Shown: in pieces, positions 35,727 through 44,610 of the stretch
Layout: the number at the start of each line of letters is the position of its first letter
Position numbering within the stretch: position 1 is the first letter of the stretch
From: an uncultured Methylomonas sp.
GTDB taxonomy: Bacteria > Pseudomonadota > Gammaproteobacteria > Methylococcales > Methylomonadaceae
Length of the DNA stretch: 64,000 nucleotides
Reading direction: 5' to 3'
Assembly: GCA_936941155.1 (NCBI GenBank)
Contig: CAKZJE010000048.1
Location: forward strand, 1 to 64,000
Notes under the pieces: generated by a model
The model's database searches: none
Told to the model about the DNA's origin: nothing
Seen by the model: the letters and a program-made list of their open reading frames with translations, nothing else
Program-made: the position numbers and the translations under genes

Positions 35727-36197
35727 TTATTGCTGATTTTGTAAGGCCTCGACTATCGAATCGTATTCTTCTGGCTTAGGCCGTTGTAAGAAAAAGCCCA
35801 ATACTGCCAAGCCGCTAAAAATATAAAGCGTATTAAAATCATCACCTAAAACAAACATGATGAAACCTAAAATCCCCACGCTTTCCATCATCGCTTGCGC
35901 AACCACCACCGTGACTAAATAACGCTGCGCCGCGCTTTTATTGCCGGGCATGGTTTGATTTAAGCGCACTAAAATATAACGCAGCAGCGTGGTGAGCGGA
36001 AACGCCGTAATCGCAATCACATAAAACACGGTTCGGATAAAAATGCGTTGCTCCATGCTCAACGCTTGCTGAATTTGCGTACTAAATTGATGACAAACCA
36101 AAATATAAACGCCTTGCATCAGCACCATAAACGCAATAATCACCCACGCCACAGTAAAATCAGGTTTTGCAGAAGATTGATGGAAATTGTTAAACAT
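35727..36197 (-). CDS. Conserved-looking membrane protein, unknown
   Basis: A 156-residue protein with four predicted membrane helices (about 16-34, 52-68, 91-110, 118-134) and a charged C-terminus ending PKPEEYDSIVEALQNQ. I do not recognise the family. It overlaps the upstream CPBP protease gene by 8 bases on the same strand, so the two are probably translated together and may work together in the membrane. Confidence 0.65.
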   Translation of the reverse strand: MFNNFHQSSAKPDFTVAWVIIAFMVLMQGVYILVCHQFSTQIQQALSMEQRIFIRTVFYVIAITAFPLTTLLRYILVRLNQTMPGNKSAAQRYLVTVVVAQAMMESVGILGFIMFVLGDDFNTLYIFSGLAVLGFFLQRPKPEEYDSIVEALQNQQ

Positions 36198-36807
36198 GAT
36201 GTTGTCCTTCTAAAAGCTGTTGTTTGTAAGTTTTTATCAAGGCAAGAAAAACTAAAAAATCGTATAAACTGTAAATCACAATGGGCGTTAAAAGATTGCG
36301 AGTACCGCCATAATCCAAAGCTAAACCTAAATAAACGCTGATAAAAAACGCGACAACGGCATATAACGGTGTGAGGGCGTGAATCATCCCAAAAATGACA
36401 CTGCTCACCAACAGCCCTGCATTCATTCCCCATAAATGTTCCATCCACGATTGCAACACACCGCGAAATAACAACTCTTCACCCACGCCCGCAATGGCGG
36501 CAAGCACAAACAAATCTGCCCAATGATGCTGATGTAAACTCGGACACAAGGTTTCTAATAAAATTTTGCGGATGCTTTTTAGTGTTTCTAAATTGGATTG
36601 CTGACTGGCTAAAAACAATAAAAACAGCGGCAATGTACCAAATACGCCAAAAGCAATGGCGTGTTCAGAAAAATGAAAATAATCAAAAGGATTGATGTCT
36701 ACCATCCAGCCAAAGCCCACAGCCACTAAAATCAATGACGCTTCAAAATAACAGGCGGTTTTAAAAAAGTTTTCTGTGGAGTCCATAAGTGATTTTTTTT
36801 TAAACAA
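36190..36807 (-). CDS. CPBP-family intramembrane metalloprotease
   Basis: A 205-residue membrane protein of the CAAX-protease/bacteriocin-processing (CPBP, Abi) family. Motif 1 is GEELLFRG (E110, E111, R115), motif 2 is FGMIHAL, and a final YSLYDFLV replaces the usual H/N motif. Six to seven hydrophobic segments fit the family. Members include type II CAAX proteases and bacteriocin immunity proteins; the target here is unknown. Confidence 0.82.
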   Translation of the reverse strand: MFKKKSLMDSTENFFKTACYFEASLILVAVGFGWMVDINPFDYFHFSEHAIAFGVFGTLPLFLLFLASQQSNLETLKSIRKILLETLCPSLHQHHWADLFVLAAIAGVGEELLFRGVLQSWMEHLWGMNAGLLVSSVIFGMIHALTPLYAVVAFFISVYLGLALDYGGTRNLLTPIVIYSLYDFLVFLALIKTYKQQLLEGQHHV

Positions 36808-36876
36808 TAAGCAAGAGACGCATTCTAAACAAAATTGCGTAGAATAGGCAGTTTTTGACCGATAAAGAGAGTTGCA

Positions 36877-37134
36877 ATGTTGTGTTTTGTGTATAAAAGT
36901 TTAAAAAAAGCGGAATTGTATTTGTATTTGGATAAAAAAGATGATTTTTCAGCCTTGCCGGAAGGATTATTGCAAACTGTGGGACATCTGGAATTTGTGA
37001 TGGAATTGGAATTAACGCCTGAGCGTAAATTGGCGCGGGAAAAAAGTGAGAAAGTGCTGGAAAGTTTGCACGACAAAGGTTTTTTTATTCAATTGCCGCC
37101 TACGTTTGCGCCTGCGGGACAGTTGAAACATTAA
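36877..37134 (+). CDS. ycgL: YcgL domain protein
   Basis: An 85-residue protein with the YcgL/UPF0745 pattern: CFVYKSLKKAELYLYLDKKD, ALPEGLLQTVGHLEFVMELEL and LPPTFAPAGQL. It is a small alpha/beta protein known only from gammaproteobacteria. The function is not established. Transcribed alone, divergent from the CPBP gene. Confidence 0.9.
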   Translation: MLCFVYKSLKKAELYLYLDKKDDFSALPEGLLQTVGHLEFVMELELTPERKLAREKSEKVLESLHDKGFFIQLPPTFAPAGQLKH

Positions 37135-37188
37135 GATTTTCAGTAGATAAACCACATCTAATTTGAGAAACGTAGTTTTTTGTTGAAT

Positions 37189-37218
37189 CGTAGCGACGCA
37201 ATATTTTGCGTCTCTACG
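37189..37218. repeat. CGTAGAGACGCAA-type palindrome
   Basis: CGTAGCGACGCAA pairs with TTGCGTCTCTACG with one mismatch. A related hairpin lies at 44370-44394. Confidence 0.6.
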
Positions 37219-37295
37219 CGTTTGCATAGCGTCTAACCATTTAAAAAACTATGTATTTCTGAATGGATGCGGTTTAAAGAAATTTTTATCACCCA

Positions 37296-37326
37296 AACCT
37301 TCCAAGTCTTTGAGATCTGGAGGGTT
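37296..37326. repeat. Decayed ACCTTCCA palindrome
   Basis: AACCTTCCAAGTC faces GATCTGGAGGGTT. The arms still pair with mismatches, unlike the perfect copies at 15268 and 22301. Confidence 0.45.
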
Positions 37327-37388
37327 TTTATATCTGAAAACGTATGTTGTTAATCGCTGCAAATTTCTGAAATTTTCTGAATTTTTTT

Positions 37389-37406
37389 AAGACGACTGGT
37401 CGTCTT
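37389..37406. repeat. AAGACGACTGGTCGTCTT palindrome, copy 4
   Basis: A perfect 18-bp copy, with a TTTTTT flank on the left and AAAAAATTTT on the right. Confidence 0.85.
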
Positions 37407-37648
37407 AAAAAATTTTCGTTATGTCTTTTTATACAGTTCTCCATCAAGCATTTGATATTTTTGCAACGCCGGTTTAGTCATAATGGCATTTCTCAATTGG
37501 TTATTGCTTACAGAGTTTGCTTTATGAGGCTAATTTGTGACATAAAGCGCATTATTAACGCAATCGCTGAACAGCAAATTTAAAATCAATCACTTAGTAA
37601 TGTATATAAATCAACTTAGACAAGTTTATTCTTAAAATCGCTGAGGTC

Positions 37649-37945
37649 ACGACTGGCAGTCCTTTAAGGCATAGTTATCTACACATCTTTAGTTTAAAAA
37701 GTGTTTATATATCAATTGGATATTGAAATATGTAGGTTGGGTTAGCTGCTTTTTTCGTCAGAAAAAAGAGCGTAACCCAACAAAGTGCGTCTATTTTAAC
37801 GCTGAATGTTGGGTTACGCTTATCTCGCTTCGCTCAATAATGCTAACCCAACCTACAAAAAATTCTTTATTATCAATGCTTTTGTTATAAAAACCATCAA
37901 ACTATCTTGTGTAGATACTTATGCCTTTAAGGACTGCCAGTCGTA
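37649..37945. repeat. GACTGGCAGTCC palindrome split by a mobile element
   Basis: The left half (CGACTGGCAGTCCTTTAAGG, ending at 37669) and right half (CCTTTAAGGACTGCCAGTCG, from 37924) are the two arms of one palindrome, separated by the 254-bp element. The shared CCTTTAAGG is the target duplication. Confidence 0.85.
37670..37923. mobile_element. MITE-like element, copy 1 (254 bp)
   Basis: The ends are CATAGTTATCTACACA and, inverted, CATAAGTATCTACACA (14 of 16 match). CCTTTAAGG is duplicated on both sides (37661-37669 and 37924-37932). Inside are nested inverted repeats: TGTAGGTTGGGTTAGC (37731) with GCTAACCCAACCTACA (37842), and GCGTAACCCAACA (37770) with TGTTGGGTTACGC (37807). No transposase is encoded. 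A second copy is at 47759-48004 in the same orientation. The element would need a transposase from elsewhere. Confidence 0.85.
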
Positions 37946-38010
37946 AAGTTGCAGCACAATCCTTAAGCAATCACTCATCACAAAACATTTTTTACTCAGG
38001 TAATTTTTTA

Positions 38011-39114
38011 ATGCCAAACAAAAACTCACAAATACTTATTGTTGACGACAATCTTGAAAACATCCGAGTATTAGGAACAGTGCTAAGACAACTTAAATGT
38101 CGAATCGCCGTTGCACAAAATGGTGCACAAGCCTTAAGAGCCGTTGAAGAACAAATCCCTGATCTGATTTTATTAGATGTGATGATGCCAGATATGGACG
38201 GTTTTGAAGTGTGTGAAACGCTAAAAGCCAATCCTAAAACCCAAGACATTGAAATCGTCTTTGTCACCGCCGCCGTCAATCAAACCGATGAACTGAAAGG
38301 ATTGTCACTCGGCGCAGTTGATTACATCCATAAACCGTTTGCCATTCCCCTTGTGCAGGCAAAAGTTGCCCTGCATTTAGAACGCGCCCGCAACAAAAAA
38401 GAATTGCGCTTGAAAAATGCCGCCCTAGAAGAAAATGCCAAGCTGCGCGAAGATATTGAGCGCATGACGCGCCATGATTTAAAAAATCCACTCAACGCCT
38501 TAATGGGCTACCCGCAATTGCTGTTGCTTGATGATAATCTCAATGCAGAACAGCGCGATTATTTAGAACAAATGCTCAGAGCAGGCAATGAAATGCTCAA
38601 TATCATTAATAATTCTTTAGATTTATTTAAAATGGAAACCGGACGCTATCAATACCGTCCTAACACGCTTGATATGGTGACACTGATCCAAGAAATTAGC
38701 CGCGATTTACGCATGTTGCTGCAAGAACATCAAACCCATATTAACATTCAGGTCGAAAATCAGGATGACCCTGAAAATCAAAGTTTTCTAATACTGGCTG
38801 AACAAAGCCTTTGTTATTCTCTGTTTGCCAATTTAATCCGCAACGCCATTGAAGCCTCTTCACTCAATGACACCATTGCAGTGGTGATGCGATATGACAA
38901 TAATGATGCGGTTATTAGCATCACCAACTCCGGCACTGTGCCAGAATCAATCCGCAACACTTTTTTTGCCAAATACAGCACCGCAGGAAAACCGCATGGC
39001 ACAGGTCTTGGCACTTATTCCGCAAAACTGATGACCGAAACGCAAAACGGTAGTATTAAAATGAGCACCGACAGTGAAAAAACCTGTCTTACCGTGCGTT
39101 TACCTGCTTCTTAA
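38011..39114 (+). CDS. Receiver-histidine kinase (REC-HisKA-HATPase)
   Basis: A 367-residue soluble protein. The N-terminal receiver has phospho-acceptor D56 in LILLDVMMPDMDGFEV and K in HKPF. A coiled coil leads to a kinase core with H155 in TRHDLKNPLNALMG, an N-box LFANLIRNAIEAS, and the G-box GTGLGTYSAK. It therefore probably acts as an intermediate phosphorelay kinase. The ATG at 38011 is chosen: the 30 codons before it come from the end of the mobile element and the palindrome. The BvgS-like kinase follows on the same strand. Confidence 0.88.
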   Translation: MPNKNSQILIVDDNLENIRVLGTVLRQLKCRIAVAQNGAQALRAVEEQIPDLILLDVMMPDMDGFEVCETLKANPKTQDIEIVFVTAAVNQTDELKGLSLGAVDYIHKPFAIPLVQAKVALHLERARNKKELRLKNAALEENAKLREDIERMTRHDLKNPLNALMGYPQLLLLDDNLNAEQRDYLEQMLRAGNEMLNIINNSLDLFKMETGRYQYRPNTLDMVTLIQEISRDLRMLLQEHQTHINIQVENQDDPENQSFLILAEQSLCYSLFANLIRNAIEASSLNDTIAVVMRYDNNDAVISITNSGTVPESIRNTFFAKYSTAGKPHGTGLGTYSAKLMTETQNGSIKMSTDSEKTCLTVRLPAS

Positions 39115-39291
39115 ATCAAGATAAAAACCAGCTGCTTTGCGAAAAAGATTGTGAAAGTATTCGATTTTTGGCTCAAAAATCACAACTTTTGACTCCAGCG
39201 ATATATATAAATCTACGCAACAATATTTTTCCTTCGCGTATTTTTGTGTAAAAAATCAAATCACATAGTCTAACGCCACAAACCTAACACT

Positions 39292-42200
39292 ATGAAAAAT
39301 TTACTGTTTATCTTATGGCTGGGTTGTTTATTGAGCATCAGCCCGTTAGTTTATGCTGAGACTAAAACCTTAATCGTAGGCAGCGAGCAAGATTACCCAC
39401 CTTTTGCGCTAGGCTCAACCGATGCCACAGCAAGTGGTTTTACAGTTGAATTGTGGAAAGCGGTTGCAACAGAAAGCCAATTAAAGTTTAAGCTGCGGGT
39501 GCTGCCTTTTCACGATTTGTTGCGCGAGTTTAAAGCCGGAAAAATGGATGTAGTGCTTAATTTGGCGCAATCAGAAGATCGTCGCCAGTTTGCAGACTTC
39601 ACTGTGCCACATGTGGTTGTGAATGGTGCAATCTTTATGCGAAATGATGAGAACGATATTTATTTTGAACGCGAATTAAACGACAAAAAAATTATTGTGC
39701 TGAATGCAGATTTAGCGCAAGACTATGCTATTTCAAAAGGCTGGAAAAAACAGCTGCTTCCAGTGGATAACGCAGAAGCAGGTTTTCAATTGTTAGCGTC
39801 CGGGCGATATGATGCCATGCTGCTGAGTAAATTGGCAGGTCAGCAAACGCTGGAAAAACTCCATATCAACTCCATTAAAATGCTACCTATCAAGCTAGGT
39901 TTTAAGCAAAAGTTCTCCTTTGCAGTGCGCAAAGGGGATGCTGAATTGTTGGAAACAATCAACGAAAGCTTGGCAATCACCAAAACTAATGGCACATACG
40001 ACAAGCTGTATGAAAAATGGTTTGCCATTTATGAAGACCGCACTTTCCCGCGCGAGTTCATTCCATATTTTATTGTTATCGTCATCGTTTTTCTGTTGAG
40101 TATTTGCATTTTGCTCTATCGGCGTAGTTTAGAACGTCAGCAAGCCGCAGAACTGTTACGCAAAAGTGAAATTCGTTTTAGTAACACCTTTGAATACGCC
40201 CCGATTGGAATTGCCAATATTTCCTTATCTGGAGACTTTTTGGCGGTTAATCAAACTTATTGCAATATCGTAGCCTACAGTCGCTCAGAATTGTTGAGTA
40301 TGAACATTATGGATGTGACTCGTGATGAAGACAAAGAGCCTCATGCTCAATTATTCAACAAAATCGCGAGTGCAAAAATTGAAGGCATTTATTTAGAAAA
40401 GCAATTGCTGCGTAAAAATCACAGTAGGGTGTGGATTAGTTTATCAGTTAGCTTAAGTCGTCATCGCGACGGCTCACCGGATTATCTGATTGCAACCATT
40501 GAAGATATTTCGGTGCGAAAAAAAATCCAAGCCGAAATTATTCAAGCGCAAAATCAATTGCAATCCACCTTAAATGCGATTCCTGATTTGTTATTTGAAC
40601 TCGATTTACAAGGACGCTATTACGACTACCACGCGCAACGTAGTGAGCTGCTTGCCGTGCCGGCTGAGTTTTTTTTGGGCAAAACCAGTGCAGAAATATT
40701 ACCCGCCGATGTTGCAGAAGTGATTCACAGTGCGTTGGAAGAAGCGCATCAACAAGGCTGGTCAATTGGCAAACAATATCAATTAAAACTTGCAGCTGGG
40801 CTGCATTGGTTTGAGTTGTCGGTTGCGATTAAAGATGAAAATAATGCCGCAAAGCCGCACTTTATTATGTTGGCGCGTGATATTACTGAGCGCAAACAAG
40901 TGGAGCAGGATTTACAACAAGCACAGTTAGAGCTACGCGAAGCACAGCGACTAGCGCAAATGGGCAGTTGGCATTGGAATGTGGTTGAAAACACGCTCAA
41001 ATGGTCTGACGAACTTTATAGCATCTTTGAATGGGATAAAAATGTGCCGCTGCCCTCTTACGAAGAGCACTTCAGCGTTTATACCCCTGAAAGCCAAAAG
41101 CTGCTCCATGCGACTGTTACCCATACTTTGCAGACTGGCGAATCGTATGAAGTGGATTTGCAAAAAGCCAGTAACAAAGGCACTGTGCGCTGGGTGGCAT
41201 CAAGAGGCGAGGCTTTAAAAAATGCCCAAGGCAAAATCATTGTGTTGCGCGGCACTCTGCAAGATATTACTGAGCGCAAGCTGATGGAAGAGCGTTTGCG
41301 TACTTTATCCGTTGCCGTTGAACAAAGCCCCGCCTCTGTTGTGATTGCCGATTTAGATGCAAACTTGCTTTATGTAAACCCTAAGTTTACGCAAATTTCA
41401 GGCTACAGTTATGAAGAATCAATAGGCGAAAATCCGCGCATGTTGAAATCCGGTTTAACCTCAAACGAAGTTTATGAGCAATTATGGAGCTCAATCACAC
41501 AGGGCAAAACTTGGAATGGTGAACTCGCTAATCGCCGGAAAAATGGCGAAATTTATTGGGAAGATGTGTATATTTCACCAGTCAAAAACCTAGCTGGCGT
41601 TACCACGCACTATGTAGGTATCAAACTGGATATTAGTGAACGCAAACTCATGGAAGAATCGCTAAAACGCTCGGAGTCAAAATTCCATGCTCTGTATGAC
41701 TCAACCAGCGACGCAGTAATGTTGTTAGATCATAATGGTTTTTTTGAATGCAACCAAGCTGCCTTAAAAATGTTTGGCTACCCCGTTATCAACGAACAAT
41801 GTCCTCTCCACCCTGCTGAGCTATCACCGCCTGAACAACCTTGCGGCACTAACTCTTTAATCCTAGCTAACAAAATCATTGCGTTAGCCAAAGAAAAAGG
41901 CAGTCAGCATTTTGAATGGCAGCATAAACGCCTCAATACAGGCGACGTTTTTCCTGCCGAAGTGTTACTCAACACCATAATGTTAAATGGCAAACTTATT
42001 CTGCAAGCAACCGTGCGAGATATTACTGAGCGCAAACAAATGGAAGAAAAATTGCGCACCAGCCAAGATTTGCTCAAAACAGCACAAAAAGCGGCGGGAA
42101 TGTATAACTATGTCACTGATTTAAAAACAGGAATTCTCACAAACAACGTTGAACTGAATCAAATTTATGGCATAGACGACGACTTCCCTCATACTATAGA

Positions 42201-44313
42201 AAGCTTTCAGCGCATTATTCACCCCGATGATGTACCTTATTTTCAAATTGCCATGCAAAATGAAGATAAATTTGTTTCCACAGAATACAGAACCATTAGC
42301 CCTATTGATGGACAAATTCACTGGATAGCCGCATGGGGTGTTAATGTCTATGACAATCAAGGCAACCCCACCCAGCAAGTCGGTATGATTCAAGATATTA
42401 CTGAACGTAAACGCATAGAACAACAAATCCGCGATAGTGAAGCCTTTACTATCAGCATTTTAAACTCGCTCACCTCACATATTGCCGTATTAGACTCAGC
42501 AGGCATTATTGTTGCGGTCAACAAAGCCTGGCAACAATTTGCTGAGGCAAACAATTTGGCAGCCTCTAAAAACTACACCATAGGTCACAGCTATTTTGAA
42601 GCCTGTCAAAATGCCCTTAATCAAGGAGATCTTGAAGATGCCGTCAAAGTTCAATACGGCATTATGTCGGTGCTAGAAGAAACTCGCGATAGTTTTCATT
42701 TGGAATATCCTTGTCATTCGCCAACGGAAGAACGCTGGTTTTATATGACAGTTTCGCCCTTGCGCGGCGCAAAACAAGGCGTGGTTGTTAGCCATGAAAA
42801 CATTACCCAACGTAAACTTGTAGAAATCGAATTAAATCAAGCCAAAGAAATGGCAATTGCCGCAAACAGCGCGAAAAGTGAATTTATTGCGAATATGAGC
42901 CACGAAATTCGCACGCCCATGAACGCCATCTTAGGTTTTAGCTCCATTTTGGCAGACTTAATCACCGACACAGTGCAGCGACATTATTTAGATGCCATTG
43001 CAACCAGCGGCAAAACCTTGCTGCAATTGATTAACGACGTGTTGGATTTATCAAAAATTGAAGCCGGCAAATTAGCTCTGCATTATCAATGCGTGAAAAT
43101 AAACGATCTTTTTGACGATGTTGAAATTGTGTTTGCGCAAAAAATCGCCGAAAAAAGCATCAATTTTAATATTGCAATGCCGGAAAGTACGGTGAAATAT
43201 TTGCTGTTAGATGAAACTCGTTTGCGACAAGTCTTGTTAAATATTATTGGTAACGCGGTTAAATTTACCGACAAAGGCTTTATTCACGTTTCTGTCGCGC
43301 TTTTACCCACTCTCTCACGCCAGCATGTTAATTTAATTATCAAAGTCATAGATAGCGGCATGGGGATTGCTCAAGACCAACTGAGCGAAATTTTTTCAGC
43401 GTTCACCCAACAAAAACAACAAAGTTTGCGTTACGGCGGCACAGGCTTAGGTTTAACGATCTGTAAACGTCTGCTGGAAATGATGAATGGCAAAATCAGC
43501 GTCGATAGCACAGTCGATCAGGGCAGCTGTTTTACTATTGAATTACCGAACCTTAAAATTTGCGATTCAAAATGTTCAATCGAACATAAACCGCAAATAG
43601 AAGCGATGAAACACATCAACTTTAAGCCAGCCTCCTTGTTAATTGTTGATGATAGTGACATTAATCGCTTAGTTCTAAAAACGTATTTAGAAGAATATAA
43701 AATGCTGATGATTTTTGAAGCAAGCAGCGGTGAACAAACACTAGAACTGATTCAAAAACATGCCATTGATTTAATTTTTATGGATAGACGAATGCCCGGC
43801 GAAGATGGCGATATTATTTGCGAGAAAATTAGAGCGTTGCCAAATTATGCTGATGTGCCGATTATTATGGTCAGTGCGTCCGTATTCAACTTAGAAAAAC
43901 AGCGTCCAGTTTTTTATAACCTGCAAGTCAATAAACCGATTGATAAATCACAATTGCTCAAAGCCATGCAGTCTTTTTTGCCTACGGACGATGCTGTTTT
44001 ATTAAAAGCAGATGCTGCAATAACAGCTCGCACAGAAACCAAGCTCGATTCAGAAAAAGCACGGGAGCTGCATCAATTATTAAGCCAGCGTTATCAAGCA
44101 GATATTACACAGCTGAAAAATTCCGGTGCATTTGAAATAGATAGATTGATTGAAGTAGCTGAACAATTGCTGGAAATTGCAGATCAATATCATTGGCACG
44201 CCTTGTCTGCGTGGGCAAGCAACTTAAAAAACCAAGCAGAATTGTTTGATTTAACCAAGTTATCACAAACGTTGGAAGATTTTGAGAAAGTGCTTAACCA
44301 TCTGCAAGAATAA
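39292..44313 (+). CDS. BvgS-like hybrid sensor kinase, seven PAS domains
   Basis: A 1673-residue sensor kinase. It has a signal peptide (1-22), a periplasmic solute-binding type 3 (Venus flytrap) domain (about 24-245), a membrane helix (about 256-276), seven PAS/PAC units each ending in a DITERK-like motif (near residues 405, 530, 657, 781, 909, 1034, 1170), HisKA with H1204 in NMSHEIRTPMNAILGF, HATPase_c, and a receiver with D1498 in IFMDRRMPGEDG. A helical tail of ~120 residues may be a degenerate Hpt domain. The ligand is unknown; an amino acid or small organic molecule is usual for the binding domain. Confidence 0.93.
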   Translation: MKNLLFILWLGCLLSISPLVYAETKTLIVGSEQDYPPFALGSTDATASGFTVELWKAVATESQLKFKLRVLPFHDLLREFKAGKMDVVLNLAQSEDRRQFADFTVPHVVVNGAIFMRNDENDIYFERELNDKKIIVLNADLAQDYAISKGWKKQLLPVDNAEAGFQLLASGRYDAMLLSKLAGQQTLEKLHINSIKMLPIKLGFKQKFSFAVRKGDAELLETINESLAITKTNGTYDKLYEKWFAIYEDRTFPREFIPYFIVIVIVFLLSICILLYRRSLERQQAAELLRKSEIRFSNTFEYAPIGIANISLSGDFLAVNQTYCNIVAYSRSELLSMNIMDVTRDEDKEPHAQLFNKIASAKIEGIYLEKQLLRKNHSRVWISLSVSLSRHRDGSPDYLIATIEDISVRKKIQAEIIQAQNQLQSTLNAIPDLLFELDLQGRYYDYHAQRSELLAVPAEFFLGKTSAEILPADVAEVIHSALEEAHQQGWSIGKQYQLKLAAGLHWFELSVAIKDENNAAKPHFIMLARDITERKQVEQDLQQAQLELREAQRLAQMGSWHWNVVENTLKWSDELYSIFEWDKNVPLPSYEEHFSVYTPESQKLLHATVTHTLQTGESYEVDLQKASNKGTVRWVASRGEALKNAQGKIIVLRGTLQDITERKLMEERLRTLSVAVEQSPASVVIADLDANLLYVNPKFTQISGYSYEESIGENPRMLKSGLTSNEVYEQLWSSITQGKTWNGELANRRKNGEIYWEDVYISPVKNLAGVTTHYVGIKLDISERKLMEESLKRSESKFHALYDSTSDAVMLLDHNGFFECNQAALKMFGYPVINEQCPLHPAELSPPEQPCGTNSLILANKIIALAKEKGSQHFEWQHKRLNTGDVFPAEVLLNTIMLNGKLILQATVRDITERKQMEEKLRTSQDLLKTAQKAAGMYNYVTDLKTGILTNNVELNQIYGIDDDFPHTIESFQRIIHPDDVPYFQIAMQNEDKFVSTEYRTISPIDGQIHWIAAWGVNVYDNQGNPTQQVGMIQDITERKRIEQQIRDSEAFTISILNSLTSHIAVLDSAGIIVAVNKAWQQFAEANNLAASKNYTIGHSYFEACQNALNQGDLEDAVKVQYGIMSVLEETRDSFHLEYPCHSPTEERWFYMTVSPLRGAKQGVVVSHENITQRKLVEIELNQAKEMAIAANSAKSEFIANMSHEIRTPMNAILGFSSILADLITDTVQRHYLDAIATSGKTLLQLINDVLDLSKIEAGKLALHYQCVKINDLFDDVEIVFAQKIAEKSINFNIAMPESTVKYLLLDETRLRQVLLNIIGNAVKFTDKGFIHVSVALLPTLSRQHVNLIIKVIDSGMGIAQDQLSEIFSAFTQQKQQSLRYGGTGLGLTICKRLLEMMNGKISVDSTVDQGSCFTIELPNLKICDSKCSIEHKPQIEAMKHINFKPASLLIVDDSDINRLVLKTYLEEYKMLMIFEASSGEQTLELIQKHAIDLIFMDRRMPGEDGDIICEKIRALPNYADVPIIMVSASVFNLEKQRPVFYNLQVNKPIDKSQLLKAMQSFLPTDDAVLLKADAAITARTETKLDSEKARELHQLLSQRYQADITQLKNSGAFEIDRLIEVAEQLLEIADQYHWHALSAWASNLKNQAELFDLTKLSQTLEDFEKVLNHLQE

Positions 44314-44369
44314 GTAAATTCGGATGTGACGCAGTGTAAAAATATCGACAAACGTTCAAAATATTTCGG

Positions 44370-44394
44370 TAGAGACGCGATTAATCGCGTTTCT
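44370..44394. repeat. AGAGACGCGATTAATCGCG palindrome
   Basis: AGAGACGCGATT pairs with AATCGCGTTTCT with one mismatch, after the BvgS-like kinase. This hairpin type is common between genes in several bacterial groups. Confidence 0.6.
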
Positions 44395-44472
44395 GCGCAG
44401 CGAAAAAAATCCACATTTTAAAAAACTTATCTTTTAAAGATAAACATCCGGCAATAAACTGCAAAAATTTCT

Positions 44473-44490
44473 AAGACGACCGGTCGTTTT
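44473..44490. repeat. AAGACGACCGGTCGTTTT palindrome, copy 5
   Basis: It differs from the consensus at the outer right arm (TTTT for TCTT). It lies 12 bases before copy 6. Confidence 0.75.
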
Positions 44491-44502
44491 TTTAAATTTT
44501 TT

Positions 44503-44520
44503 AAGACGACTGGTCGTTTT
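44503..44520. repeat. AAGACGACTGGTCGTTTT palindrome, copy 6
   Basis: The second of a tandem pair, 30 bases apart start to start. It has the same TTTT change as copy 5, so the pair probably arose by local duplication. Confidence 0.75.
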
Positions 44521-44610
44521 CTAAATTTCAAAACATTGCAACAAAACGACAACGAAAAACAGAATCGGGTATAATTTTTCCCATTTTTACAGTTACTCGC
44601 AGCCTGTCTT

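Noticed and set aside
44473-44520. Possible CRISPR array from the spaced palindromes
   Set aside because: Only two units with a 12-base gap, strong internal dyad and no cas genes.
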